From Penaeus vannamei (lineage: Eukaryota; Arthropoda; Malacostraca; Decapoda; Penaeidae): a stretch of DNA of 12,500 bases. The notes under the pieces were generated by a model that worked only from the letters and a program-made list of their open reading frames with translations, was not told the origin of the DNA and did no database searches. This document shows, in pieces, positions 1 through 8,536 of the stretch. The stretch's first letter is position 1. Each line of letters opens with the position of its first letter. Location: contig NC_091577.1 of NCBI RefSeq assembly GCF_042767895.1, positions 24,929,863 to 24,942,362 of the forward strand, given 5' to 3'. A program made the position numbers and the translations under genes.

Positions 1-135
1 GTAGTAGTACTACTAATACTAGTACTACCATTTCTATAATTGCTACTATTGCTGGTGTTACTACCAAAACTACTGCTACTCTTCTACTGATATCATCGCA
101 AATGCTACTAAGGTACCGCTATTAGTAGTAGCATG
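1..135. repeat. Imperfect TAC/GTA trinucleotide repeat
   Basis: Decayed triplets of the CTA/TAC/GTA family run through this stretch, with GTA on the plus strand at the left edge switching to TAC. The switch forms a perfect 14-bp palindrome at 2-15. The tract probably continues left of the window. Interruptions are frequent, so it is an old or degenerate repeat. Confidence 0.7.
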
Positions 136-154
136 TAAAATTCTAGAATCTTAC

Positions 155-173
155 CTCTCTATCTCTCTCTCTC
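155..173. repeat. Short CT microsatellite
   Basis: A CT run with one ATC interruption. It is followed directly by a NotI-type GCGGCCGC octamer. Confidence 0.6.
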
Positions 174-229
174 AAAGCGGCCGCAGGGTATCGTGAATAA
201 AACCCACAAAGCGCATGCATTCAAAAATA

Positions 230-400
230 GGTAATCATCTCGTTTTATCTACGTTTTTATAAAATAGAAAGAAGGAAGAAAAAAATTAAGGAAGGAAGGA
301 AGAAGAAAAAAGGAGATAAAAAATGGATAATCAACTCTTTTTATCTACTATGATAAAGAAAATTAAGAAGGGAAGAAAAAAGGGGGGAAAATGAACGAAA
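230..400. repeat. Purine-rich imperfect tandem duplication
   Basis: Two diverged copies lie about 95 bp apart. Copy 1 starts at 230 and copy 2 at 325. Each opens with a GGTAATCAT or GGATAATCAA motif, then TTTTATCTAC, then an AAATTAAG-containing purine tract ending in GAAGAAAAAAGG. Copy 1 also carries a short GGAA expansion at 289-301. It looks like a local segmental duplication followed by slippage. No gene is seen. Confidence 0.6.
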
Positions 401-795
401 ATCTTGTTTGAGCTGCAAATGAAATATTCATGTTGCACCTACTGGTATCTCATTAATGCTTCCAGTGAGAGTTTGCCTTATATTTCCGGCTTGCGTTCAC
501 TGTAGCGCGCAGAAGAAAATAATTCGACGTTTTTTTCTTAATTTCCCAAGATAATTACTTTCCTCATCAATTCACCTCAGTTTCATTATCACTGGAGACA
601 TTACGTCTTTAAAGTTAATAGAATGTTTACTCAAGTTGAGTAATTAATGTCAGAACACTTAAAACTTTTTTATGTGTTTCTTTTTTAATCACCGCGTTTT
701 GTGGACAGGAATGAAGTTAGGGAATAAATGTAATTGAGGAAATATATATCCCAAAGTTCAAAATGAGGACAAGGATTTAATGAAACTGGGACAAA
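401..795. other. AT-rich unique sequence, no gene seen
   Basis: No open frame, repeat or RNA structure of note. Several T-runs and one AATAAA at about 722 are present without supporting context. Confidence 0.5.
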
Positions 796-867
796 TGTTT
801 ATAAGGACCATAATGGAACGGCGGAAAGTCCTTCTTCGTTCAGGATAAGCAGAGTTAGGGCGGTTGC

Positions 868-1010
868 TTCGATAATGATGATTGTGATGATGTTATGAAG
901 GATGTTATTCCTCGCGATCTCTTCGGTGCTCGGAGGAGAAGTGACTGTGTATTGATAGTAAATGAGGAGGGTAATGAAATGATGGTGATGATGATAGTGA
1001 TAATACTGAG
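868..1010. repeat. Degenerate GAT/ATG trinucleotide repeat
   Basis: GAT/ATG triplets dominate 870-906 and 973-1005, separated by unique sequence. The ATG and GAT content makes short open frames on both strands (poly-His or poly-Ile/Thr on the minus strand). These are repeat translations and not genes. Confidence 0.55.
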
Positions 1011-1084
1011 TCACATCAGAACTACATGTGCTATTAGACTGTACAGTATCGCTAGTTTTTCCGCTTTTGTGGTGTTTTTGTTAT

Positions 1085-1322
1085 ATGGTTACTAGGGGTG
1101 TATGTTCTGATACTATTGTTGGTGCCACTATTATTTAGGCAATATTGCACATGGTTTTACATTACTCACTTTGATTCTGTCTATGCACTAATGATAATGC
1201 TGCTGTTGGTATAACCTCTACTATTCCTGTTACTGTTGTGATTATTACAGCTGTTATTTTTAGTCCTACTAATAATGTTGCAAATTATGAGAAAAAATGG
1301 TTCTGTTGTTGGTACTGCTAGC
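1085..1322. repeat. Very degenerate TTG/ACT/ATT triplet-rich tract
   Basis: Recurring TACTATT, TGTTGGT and CTACTA words suggest a decayed trinucleotide repeat related to the one at 1-135. Periodicity is weak, so confidence is limited. Confidence 0.35.
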
Positions 1323-1342
1323 AAAAAAAAAAAAAAAAAAAA
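1323..1342. repeat. A20 homopolymer
   Basis: Twenty consecutive A. It could be the tail of a retroposed element, but no SINE or LINE body and no target-site duplication could be recognised on its left. Confidence 0.85.
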
Positions 1343-1796
1343 CACTACCACGCAGACGTTAAAACAAAGGATTCAAGAATAGCAGTGAAGGTAATAAGTA
1401 TTGCCCATTTGTAAATTTCACCAGTGTCCTCTTTTCCCCTTACCATTGCGCGCATTTTGTTAACAATTTGTTTTATTGTTATCCAATCAAAGTAATTGCC
1501 TTGATTTATCTTTGCCATTATTTTTCTCATTACTAGGGAAACTGTTGTAACATTTTTGCAATATATTTTGTTTTTTCAATTACTGCAACTTTAAAAAGGG
1601 TGTTGGAATCCAGTAGATCGATATAGTACAAAACATTTAATAAATAAGCAAGGTATTGTGCGCGGCGCTCTAAGTACCAAGTGCACAAGACAAAGGTCGC
1701 TCAGAAAAGTGGATATGCAAAAAGATGTTATGTATAGCGTAATCCAAGGCCATTGTTCCTTGCATTTTACCGTATTATGTACTCTGAGTAAAGATG
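1343..1796. other. Unique AT-rich sequence, no gene seen
   Basis: Overlapping open frames of 61 to 105 codons occur on both strands from 1345 to about 1970. None shows a recognisable domain, a consistent GC3 bias or a convincing start. They are treated as chance frames. The interval leads into the splice-type signal at 1797. Confidence 0.4.
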
Positions 1797-1835
1797 CTAA
1801 TATTACTTTTTTCTCTTTCTCCCTACAGGTAAGAG
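1797..1835 (+). other. Candidate recursive splice site (ratchet point)
   Basis: A full 3' splice-site architecture is joined directly to a 5' splice site. CTAAT at 1797-1801 matches the metazoan branch-point consensus. Nineteen uninterrupted pyrimidines follow at 1806-1824. ACAG ends at 1828, with no other AG between branch point and acceptor. GTAAGAG begins at 1829, a strong donor. A juxtaposed acceptor and donor with no exon between them is the hallmark of recursive splice sites in long arthropod introns. That is known from Drosophila; use here is inference. It could also be a normal acceptor of an exon beginning GTAAGAG, or chance. Confidence 0.4.
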
Positions 1836-1957
1836 TGTTCATGATTAGCAGACCACCCGCAGTTTCGCTCTTCTCAGGGAAAGAACAAGTTTGTATTTTT
1901 TTCTCCATTTATGTTTCCGCTAGCCATACCATCCTCACTACGCCGCAAGTTATTAGA

Positions 1958-2014
1958 CACGTGCTCTGATTGGATACTCGGGACCTACGCGGATGTAACG
2001 AGACCCCTGATTGG
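1958..2014. promoter_or_regulatory. E-box plus two inverted CCAAT boxes
   Basis: CACGTG lies at 1958-1963. CTGATTGG, the reverse complement of the NF-Y box CCAATCAG, lies at 1966-1973 and again at 2007-2014, 41 bp apart. The second copy is followed by CC, matching the extended NF-Y consensus. Such spacing is seen in some promoters, but no TATA box or initiator is clear nearby and no gene starts close by. Confidence 0.25.
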
Positions 2015-2284
2015 CCCTCGGGGAATAAAGGTGTGGAGGTATACGATCACATGTTTCCCGGAATTTTGTTCCTGGCCCGAGATGCGAGTGCTCGAGATGG
2101 AATGTCTTTGATACAAGTTAGAGCGTGCTGCGTAAAAAGAGTTACACACAGTGATTGTATCTTGAGATATATTTCCCTTTTCTTTTGATGGCCTTAGGAG
2201 TACCCTTGAACTACAGGAAAGAGGACGGCATCGCCTTTTCCCTCCTTCAGATCCTTGGCCTTTTCTCTACCGTTCCATCTACCT
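2015..2284. other. Unique sequence, no gene seen
   Basis: No repeat or RNA signal. Short plus-strand open frames at 1911-2111 and 1970-2188 have no recognisable content and overlap each other in different frames. Confidence 0.4.
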
Positions 2285-2690
2285 TTTGTCTTCATTTTCT
2301 TTTTCGTTGACTGTTTGTAAGTTCTGTTTGTTTGTGATTTTCCCGCCTATCCGAAATGTATTATACTTCTCAGTCTCCTCTCCCCTCATTATTTTTTCAA
2401 CTTCTCCTCCTCGTTTATTCCATATTCCACCGTCTCGTTTTTTTACCTTCCCTCACTCCTTGCTCTCCTGCCCTCGGGTTCGTTGTACTAATGATCCCCT
2501 TACAAATCTTTATGCATGTATTGATAACATGTCAATCATCTTACGTTTATAGCGACTACGGCTCCCGCTCCTCCTTCCATCCTATCTTCTCTCCTCCCTC
2601 ATGCCCCCCGCTCTCTTCCCCACCCTCGTCTCTTAACTCTATTCCCCTCCTCCCTCTTCTCCCTTCTCCTCCTCTCCAACTGCCATGTAT
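2285..2690. repeat. Pyrimidine-rich low-complexity tract
   Basis: The plus strand is strongly C/T-biased, most densely at 2385-2465 and 2570-2688, where TCC, CTC and CCCT words repeat without a fixed period. Open frames here read as Ser/Pro/Leu/Phe-rich on the plus strand and Gly/Glu/Arg-rich on the minus strand, as expected of low-complexity DNA and not of genes. Confidence 0.6.
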
Positions 2691-2759
2691 TGATGGCCAG
2701 AAGCCCCGCCGTTGTGCCTGCTGTCGTGGTGTGGTGCAGGAGTAACTTCCCTCCCCTAA

Positions 2760-3166
2760 CTTCCCTAACATACTGACACTGTTCTCCACGCTGCTGATGA
2801 CGATAAGCTGATGGTATTAAAAGTCGACGAGGATCACACGCACGGAGACAGGGGGAATCATGCGCTTGAGGAAATGAAATGATTATCAATTGCCATTTGT
2901 ATCATCACAACATTGTTACAGGGGGCTTTGTTATAGCTCCTGGAAACCAGTCATTATTTTAAAAGCAGCTCAAACTTAGAAGAACTTTTCTGTTGTGGCC
3001 GTTCAGTTGTGAACATGCACTCAGGAATTCGAGCAACTCACTCGAGCACGTGCATGCAGAAAACGATACATACACACACGACCTGCGTGAGCAAGACCAA
3101 CTCAAGTCACAGAAAACGACTAGAGGTTAAGTAACCCAGGAAAGGCTCTCTAAAGGAACGAAGATA
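2760..3166. other. Unique sequence, no gene seen
   Basis: Ordinary mixed-composition DNA. One CACGTG E-box lies at about 3049, beside a GTGCATGCA word. No open frame worth reporting. Confidence 0.4.
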
Positions 3167-3183
3167 TTGGCCCATTAGGCCAA
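3167..3183. repeat. Small inverted repeat TTGGCC-N5-GGCCAA
   Basis: Perfect 6-bp arms at 3167-3172 and 3178-3183 around a CATTA loop. No function can be assigned. Confidence 0.45.
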
Positions 3184-3251
3184 AAGCTATAGAAAACTCC
3201 CTGTTTAACATATACTAAAGGCAAGTCGTGGCTGCCTTCATATCTTTGTTA

Positions 3252-3300
3252 GTCGGAAGAGGTCATGTAAGGTTTCTGACCTCAAGTTTTTCTCTCCGAC
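3252..3300. repeat. Nested inverted repeat with AGGTCA half sites
   Basis: Inner arms GAGGTCA (3259-3265) and TGACCTC (3277-3283) are perfectly complementary across 11 nt. Outer arms GTCGGA (3252-3257) and TCCGAC (3295-3300) also pair. AGGTCA is the core half site of nuclear receptors, here as an inverted repeat with an 11-bp spacer, which is wider than the usual ecdysone-receptor IR1. Either a hairpin or a receptor site is possible; both are inference. Confidence 0.3.
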
Positions 3301-3419
3301 CTGTTTTCCAGTTCACTTTTACGCCTTCGTATTCAGCCGTCTTTTCTTTTCACTTTCCCTTTGGCACATACATTTTCAGTTTGCAGGATAACTTTTAAAA
3401 TGTGAAAGACTGTGTAGGA

Positions 3420-3765
3420 ATTGTACAGAGAATTTTATTACCCCGACTTTCCAGCCCCACGCCCTGCTCTTCGCTTTCCCCGTTCCCCCTGCCCTCCCCA
3501 TAGAGTTCATTTGATAGTTTGTTCAGAACTAGATATTCTGCTTGCCGCTTTTCCTCCCTCTGCACCCTCTCCCGACCTGCCTTTTTTGGTCCTGGTTAGT
3601 GGACAGACCCATTACCCGAGGTTGGGGAGGGTCGTCGCGCCCCACTTGGTAGAGGAAGTGTGACGCTCCAGCTATGATGTGCACACGACTGTTCATCTGA
3701 TACGAGGCCGACTCTGTGGAACTTTGTAGTTTCACTTTTCTGTGTTCCTCTCTCGTGTGACCGAC
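3420..3765. other. Unique C/T-biased sequence, open frames not recognised
   Basis: Opposed open frames (plus 3421-3663, minus 3529-3789) overlap here. Neither shows a known motif. The plus frame lacks an ATG at its listed start (TTG) and is Pro-rich because the strand is C-rich. No gene is called. Confidence 0.35.
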
Positions 3766-3872
3766 AGTCCCGATGAGGACTAATAGCAAGAAGTCCTGGA
3801 GGAAACTTTTGTGTCTCTACGGCTGTGGTTACCGTCCGTTCTCCTTGTTCATTCTCTTTCTCCCCTCTTCAC

Positions 3873-3892
3873 TTTTTTTTTTTTTTTTTTTT
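3873..3892. repeat. T20 homopolymer
   Basis: Twenty consecutive T, preceded by a C/T-rich tract from about 3840. It sits 31 bp before the CAG at 3921-3923 and could serve as part of a distal polypyrimidine tract. Confidence 0.85.
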
Positions 3893-3923
3893 GCGCTTCG
3901 TTTCGCAAACTTTGTCTTGCCAG

Positions 3924-3994
3924 AGAGCAACATCACCAGCAGCTCCGCGTCCTCCGTCGCCACCACCTGCGCGCCCGTCTCCGAGATGGACTAG
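3924..3994 (+). CDS. Candidate terminal coding exon, C-terminal peptide only
   Basis: After TTGTCTTGCCAG (acceptor-like, AG at 3922-3923), the frame starting at 3926 reads 22 sense codons, Ser-Asn-Ile-Thr to Ser-Glu-Met-Asp, then TAG at 3992-3994. All 22 codons end in G or C, while first positions are mostly A or T. This contrasts sharply with the surroundings and is a genuine coding-type periodicity. The peptide is Ser/Thr/Ala-rich, with no domain I recognise; it would be the C-terminus of an unknown protein. The first AATAAA downstream is at 5134-5139, so a 3' UTR of about 1.1 kb is possible. Alternatively, the same frame is open from an ATG at 3773, giving a 73-residue intronless ORF with a basic start and a Phe-rich hydrophobic stretch encoded by the T20 run. 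The run is short, so C-rich composition alone could mimic the bias. Confidence 0.25.
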
Positions 3995-3999
3995 AGTGA

Positions 4000-4376
4000 T
4001 TTCATTGTCCCGCAGCCCTGTTTGTCCGGGGCTGCCCAGGATGTTTGTTTATCCGCGCGTTCTATTGTTGCAATTCGTCCTTGGCCTCCGGTTGTGTCTT
4101 ATCGTAGCTAGAACATTAGGGCGTCGACATGTGACTTTACGCTTGCATGCATCGCCGGGTATTACGTACGCTCATGTTCAGGTGTACGAAGATGTCCTAT
4201 CAACCCAGCCGTACACGCATGGTTATACTATCGCCCGCCTTGTAACTTAAAATATCAAGAAACAGACCTCGATTAGACTTGTGAGATACTAAGCTGTGAA
4301 GGCGGCGCGTGTAATCATCATTCCTTGTTAAGAAATCATCAGGTGCTTGCCGAGGCGGTGGCGCCCGGTGGTCTGC
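4000..4376. other. Mixed unique sequence, possible 3' UTR
   Basis: A long plus-strand frame (3825-4250) crosses this interval in a different register from the GC3-biased frame, without recognisable motifs. If the exon at 3924 is real, this would be its 3' UTR. Otherwise nothing is seen. Confidence 0.3.
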
Positions 4377-4620
4377 TCATGTATCGTCTTTATCTGTTAT
4401 TTGTTCTTCCTCTGGCGTATTAGAGTTGTTGGTCTCAAACGGTTGATTTCTTTGAAAAAAGATAGACGTAAAATCGGTTACTTTTAATGCATGAAAAGGA
4501 TATACATTTACGTTTGTTTGTGTCCATATCGATTTTATCACATTTGTATTAGTATTTGAGTGTATATGTTTACATGTGTTAATATATATACGAATGTCTT
4601 TATTCATATGATATATGCAG
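4377..4620. other. AT-rich sequence, no gene seen
   Basis: Rich in TATA, TTTA and TGTTTA words. The minus-strand open frame here is Asn/Thr/Ile-rich, as expected from composition. Confidence 0.4.
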
Positions 4621-4700
4621 TAGTTGAGTTGGTCTGTTGGACTTGGTGTCGGGCCCAGCTGAACTGGGGGTGTTGAAGGTATGTCAACAGCCTAATGCAA

Positions 4701-4793
4701 CACGGAGGGGTCCCCCAGCACCACGTGCTCTTGCACTATTGGATTATCTGCAGTATCGGCCTGTCTTCCCCAGCTTTCCGTGCACGGAGGGGT
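4701..4793 (+). repeat. Direct repeat of CACGGAGGGGT
   Basis: The 11-mer occurs at 4701-4711 and 4783-4793. A CACGTG E-box lies between them at 4722-4727. An 11-mer pair this close can occur by chance, so this is only a local curiosity. Confidence 0.3.
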
Positions 4794-4829
4794 TACGGAG
4801 TGATTTCTCAGTGTTATGATTAATAATTA

Positions 4830-5880
4830 ATAGCTTCTGATATTATTAATGCAGGCACATATTACCCCGGCTCCAGTGGCATTCTCATTACACCCGGCGT
4901 CGATTTCTGTTTGAAGTTTCTTTTTTCGTGGTTTCTGGTTACGCCCCTGTGACACGTCACTCCGAGAAATTAGATTGGAAGAATTTTGCCCATTTTTACC
5001 TCACGAACAAAAATTATATTGCATTTTTTATTACTACTGCGATTGCTTTCATATCATGTTCGAACCCTTGATAAACGTCTGACATGAAAGAGTCATCACT
5101 GTTTCGCAAACGCCCTTGTTTGTATTTTGACATAATAAAACCCTACGGTAACAGGACGCCACGTTTCATTATCTCTTCTTTATGACTGAAATTCACTCTT
5201 ACCGGGATGCTGGATATTATGCTTTATTTTATGTGACGGAAAGCCATAGCCAGAGATTTTGGTCAAAACAAACATTTCTCCTCGATGCCAGCCATATTAT
5301 GCAGTGCGAGGGCAAGGGGAATTACAAAATCCTCATACTATGAAAGGACATTGCCTCGGGAGTGAGTCAGAGCCAGGTGAAATGAGAGTGAAATGTCTGA
5401 TTAATTTTTTACACACATTTTCATATAAAAAGTAGATTTTTCTAACGGTGAAATGGATATTTTTATATTCATAATATATCAGGTTAACATGAATTTTAGG
5501 AAAAAGAGAATACATTTTTCTCTGTTATAGCCCGCAGTCGGTACGTTCTTCTAGTTCTTTCACTACCGTTCTTGCACGATAATGAAGTCTTGGCAACTGT
5601 TCTGAACCGAACGCACGACTCACCCATTTCGTAAATGCTAGAAGTGTCATACTCAGTATTATCGTAACTGACATTCATCATTACTCTATCTTTCGTCCGT
5701 TCATAAACTCAGTATTGCCTTTTTTAGCAGATGTGGAAAATGAATATTTGTGCCTCTAACGTTTGTAGGTATCGTTCTTTTTTATGAAGCGAAATGGAAC
5801 GTTCACACGTAATTGAAATTTGTTGTAAAAGCTTTTCGTTTCTATATGTCATTCGTAAGTGTCAGTGCTCAGTACAGCGT
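4830..5880. other. Long AT-rich interval, nothing identified
   Basis: About 1 kb of unique AT-rich DNA without microsatellites, long frames or RNA-like structures. It includes one AATAAA at 5134-5139 (possible polyadenylation signal) and a lone GTTCGAACCC at 5058-5067 that resembles a Pol III B box but has no matching A box upstream. Confidence 0.4.
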
Positions 5881-5888
5881 GTCTGACT

Positions 5889-5942
5889 TGAGTTGTTTAT
5901 ACTGTCGTTGTGAAGTATACTGAGTTGTTGTTGTGAAATATA
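5889..5942 (+). repeat. Small imperfect tandem duplication
   Basis: TGAGTTGTT and (G)TTGTGAA plus TATA occur in both 5889-5919 and 5921-5942. The second copy lacks the nine bases between the two blocks. It reads as a recent local duplication with a deletion. Confidence 0.4.
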
Positions 5943-5996
5943 AGGCATAACCGAGAATGAGATGGGCAGAATGCAGATAAAATCGCGTTGGATGGC

Positions 5997-6049
5997 GCAA
6001 GTGTGCGATTGAGTTGCAAGTGTGCCGGGCAAGTTGAGGTGCAAGTGTG
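5997..6049 (+). repeat. Three direct copies of GCAAGTGTG
   Basis: Exact 9-mers lie at 5997-6005, 6016-6024 and 6041-6049. The last two extend to 14 bp with one mismatch (GAGTTGCAAGTGTG and GAGGTGCAAGTGTG). Each contains CAAGTG, which is an E-box (CANNTG) and resembles the NK-2 homeodomain core. Either micro-duplication or a homotypic binding-site cluster would explain it. Confidence 0.45.
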
Positions 6050-6119
6050 ACGGAGAAGCGTGGATCAATCGTTGGAGGCTTGAGGACATGGAGAGGCCTC
6101 GTGCGGGGATGCAATTTAT

Positions 6120-6154
6120 GGGGATGGGGACATGGGGGTGGGGGCGGGTCGGGG
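6120..6154 (+). other. G-quadruplex motif
   Basis: Six G-runs (4, 4, 5, 5, 3 and 4 G) are separated by loops of one to four nucleotides: AT, ACAT, T, C, TC. This satisfies the strict four-run, short-loop definition and is outside any microsatellite. Confidence 0.6.
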
Positions 6155-6183
6155 TTAATGGAGGAGGAGAGGAGTGCAGGGAG

Positions 6184-6205
6184 GGAAGGAAGGAAGGAAG
6201 GAAGG
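6184..6205. repeat. (GGAA)5 microsatellite
   Basis: Five perfect GGAA units within a wider purine-rich stretch from about 6160. Confidence 0.8.
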
Positions 6206-6298
6206 GGTCTCGGTGCCCTCTCAAACCCTTCCTGGTATGTTAATGTGTGGCCGCCGGGGATCGCTGTCTACCTGGACCCTGATGTCAGCCATACTCCC

Positions 6299-6543
<245 letters not shown>

Positions 6544-6659
6544 AGTCTCTTCCTCGCCCTACCTCTCCCTTTTTACCCTTCCTTATTTTCCTTTAACCCC
6601 CCCGATCTCCCCTCCTTACGCGCTATACCAACGGGGACGGGAAGGGACAAGGAGGGAGG

Positions 6660-6828
6660 TTAATATAACGGAACGGCGCCCGCGATGCAAACGATATGTC
6701 TTTCGGGTCCGCGTCGCGAGGGTGAGCGCGGTAACTGGAAGCGCGTAGGCCGAGGGAATCCTGGCGACGATTTTAAAGCAGGTGGATCGTGTCGCGACAA
6801 CTTTCTGTGTGTCGCCCAGGAATTCTGG
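6660..6828. other. CpG-rich unique patch
   Basis: About 170 bp of CpG-rich sequence sits between two giant repeats, with TCGCGA at 6714-6719 and 6792-6797. The latter lies in a 10-bp palindrome TGTCGCGACA (6790-6799). No gene is recognised. Confidence 0.35.
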
Positions 6829-6978
<150 letters not shown>

Positions 6979-7010
6979 GTGTGTGTGTGTGTGTGTGTCT
7001 GTGTGTGTGT

Positions 7011-7084
<74 letters not shown>
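6979..7084. repeat. GT microsatellite, (GT)34 core
   Basis: GT repeat with CT interruptions at 6999-7000 and 7015-7016, then 34 perfect units at 7017-7084. Cys/Val ladder frames are artefacts of the repeat. Alternating purine-pyrimidine DNA of this length is prone to Z-form. Confidence 0.95.
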
Positions 7085-7087
<3 letters not shown>

Positions 7088-7123
7088 TGTAAGTATGAAA
7101 GTATGAATGTACGTGTACATATG

Positions 7124-7246
<123 letters not shown>

Positions 7247-7394
7247 GCACATACACTGAACTCGGTATCTCTGTATGGGCGAGGGCGATTTCCATGTGCT
7301 GCATGGCATTGTTTTTTTCTCACTAGGGAGAAAACAGCAGCGTTTGTACAGGGCACATATGTTTATCGGGGATGTGAATGTTTGTATTAGTTGT

Positions 7395-7640
7395 CTGCCG
7401 ATTGCAGTCCTCGGCGTCAGCGGGAGGACGGCGTAAGCTATTGCAGAAGGACACCGATGTTATTGGAGGACATGACGTCGGGCTTGTACTCCGGTCTGTG
7501 GCATGCAAATGACTTTATTGGAGGGATCAGCAGCGTGGTCCCCGGGGAAGGAGGGAAGCGGGGGAGAGCTAGGAATGAAGACTCCGGTCTGAAGGGCTGG
7601 GAAGGCTACGATTTGGGCTTCGTTTTATGTGATTAGGGTT
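7395..7640. other. Unique GC-moderate patch with regulatory-type motifs
   Basis: TTATTGGAGG occurs at 7460-7469 and 7515-7524 (each holds an inverted CCAAT core). A CRE-like TGACGTCG lies at 7473-7480 and a perfect octamer ATGCAAAT at 7503-7510. A plus-strand frame (7391-7636, TTG start) has no recognised domain. Individually these motifs are expected by chance, so the case rests on clustering only. Confidence 0.2.
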
Positions 7641-7641
7641 C

Positions 7642-7653
7642 GTGTGTGTGTGT
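7642..7653. repeat. (GT)6 microsatellite
   Basis: Six perfect GT units. Confidence 0.7.
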
Positions 7654-7779
7654 ACGTGAGTTTGTGTTTAAGGATGTTTTCATTCAGACTTGCGACTATA
7701 AATCTGCCGGGGACTTGTATATGCCGGTTCATTTTGCATGTTTCGTACATTCCCAAACTTGCCGTATCTTTACCCGAGC

Positions 7780-8040
7780 ATCGCCAGCCGAGAAAATGTC
7801 GCCCTGGCGGCGAGAGTAAACAAGCGGGGCCGGCGATTGCAAGCCTCCCGCCGCAACTGTTCTCACAGACAGCGTAAGCAATAAAGTTCTCCGGCCACGA
7901 CTATAATGGCCGCGACATTCCCTTCATTAGGCCGTGGAAAAGGGCCAGTTTCTCACCAAGATCCCGCCATTGAGCCGGCCGCTTTCGGGTTTGTAAGGGT
8001 TACGGCCCTCGCCCTCCCTCGGCCCTCGGAGAATATGACG
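7780..8040. other. GC-rich element A
   Basis: A GC- and CpG-rich patch in otherwise AT-rich DNA. It contains, in order, TAATGGCC (7904-7911), CCGGCCG (7975-7981), GGCCCT words (8004-8026) and GGAGAATATGA (8028-8038). The same words recur in the same order in the patch at 8905-9060. An AATAAA at 7880-7885 has no gene upstream to serve. Confidence 0.35.
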
Positions 8041-8530
8041 AACTTCGTATCCTAGCGGGAGTGGATAGGCTTGGATGGGGATCGGGATATGGCGGTTCAG
8101 GAAAGAGTTTGTACTTGTTTTTTGTCCGGGAATTGGTTCAGTGGCAGCAAATTGTCTTTTTTCATTTCATGACCGTTGAGGAATTCCTTTGTATTCCATA
8201 AGGCCTCCTGTCTTCCCAAAGAAATTTCCAAGTAATGGAAATCTAGTTTTAATCGAGATTATGAATGCGTTGAGGGGAAGATACAGATTTGGCGATTACA
8301 ATTGTTTTTCTTTATGTTTAGCAAAATGGCCAGCATCCAAAAAATCTGCTGCGGTCCTAGGATGAAAGATATATTATATAGCCCCTAAATGAAAAAAGAA
8401 AGGCGCATAGGATATATTAAAGATATTCGGCATCTCCGTTAGAGATAGTAAAAATGATTGACTAAATGGATGGAGTAGACATACGGCCTTAGAATATGTT
8501 AACCCCTTCTGGCAGCCTATATATTTTTTG
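8041..8530. other. AT-rich unique sequence, nothing identified
   Basis: No long frames, microsatellites or structured elements were found. Confidence 0.4.
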
Positions 8531-8536
8531 CATATC

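Noticed and set aside
1323..1342. A20 run as a retrotransposon tail
   Set aside because: No element body, internal promoter or flanking target-site duplication was found; slippage explains it as well.
1591..1969. Opposed 105- and 103-codon frames
   Set aside because: They overlap on opposite strands, lack recognisable motifs, and the plus frame runs through the intron-type signal at 1797-1835.
3765..3790. CCGATGAGGAC resembling part of a hammerhead ribozyme core
   Set aside because: The CUGAUGA and GAAA core elements and flanking stems are not present together.
4621..4678. 58-bp exon between ATATGCAG and GAAG|GTATGT
   Set aside because: The acceptor lacks a pyrimidine tract and all three frames contain stops, so only a non-coding exon would be possible and nothing else supports it.
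5058..5067. GTTCGAACCC resembling a Pol III B box of a tRNA or SINE
   Set aside because: No A box or cloverleaf upstream and no repeat body around it.
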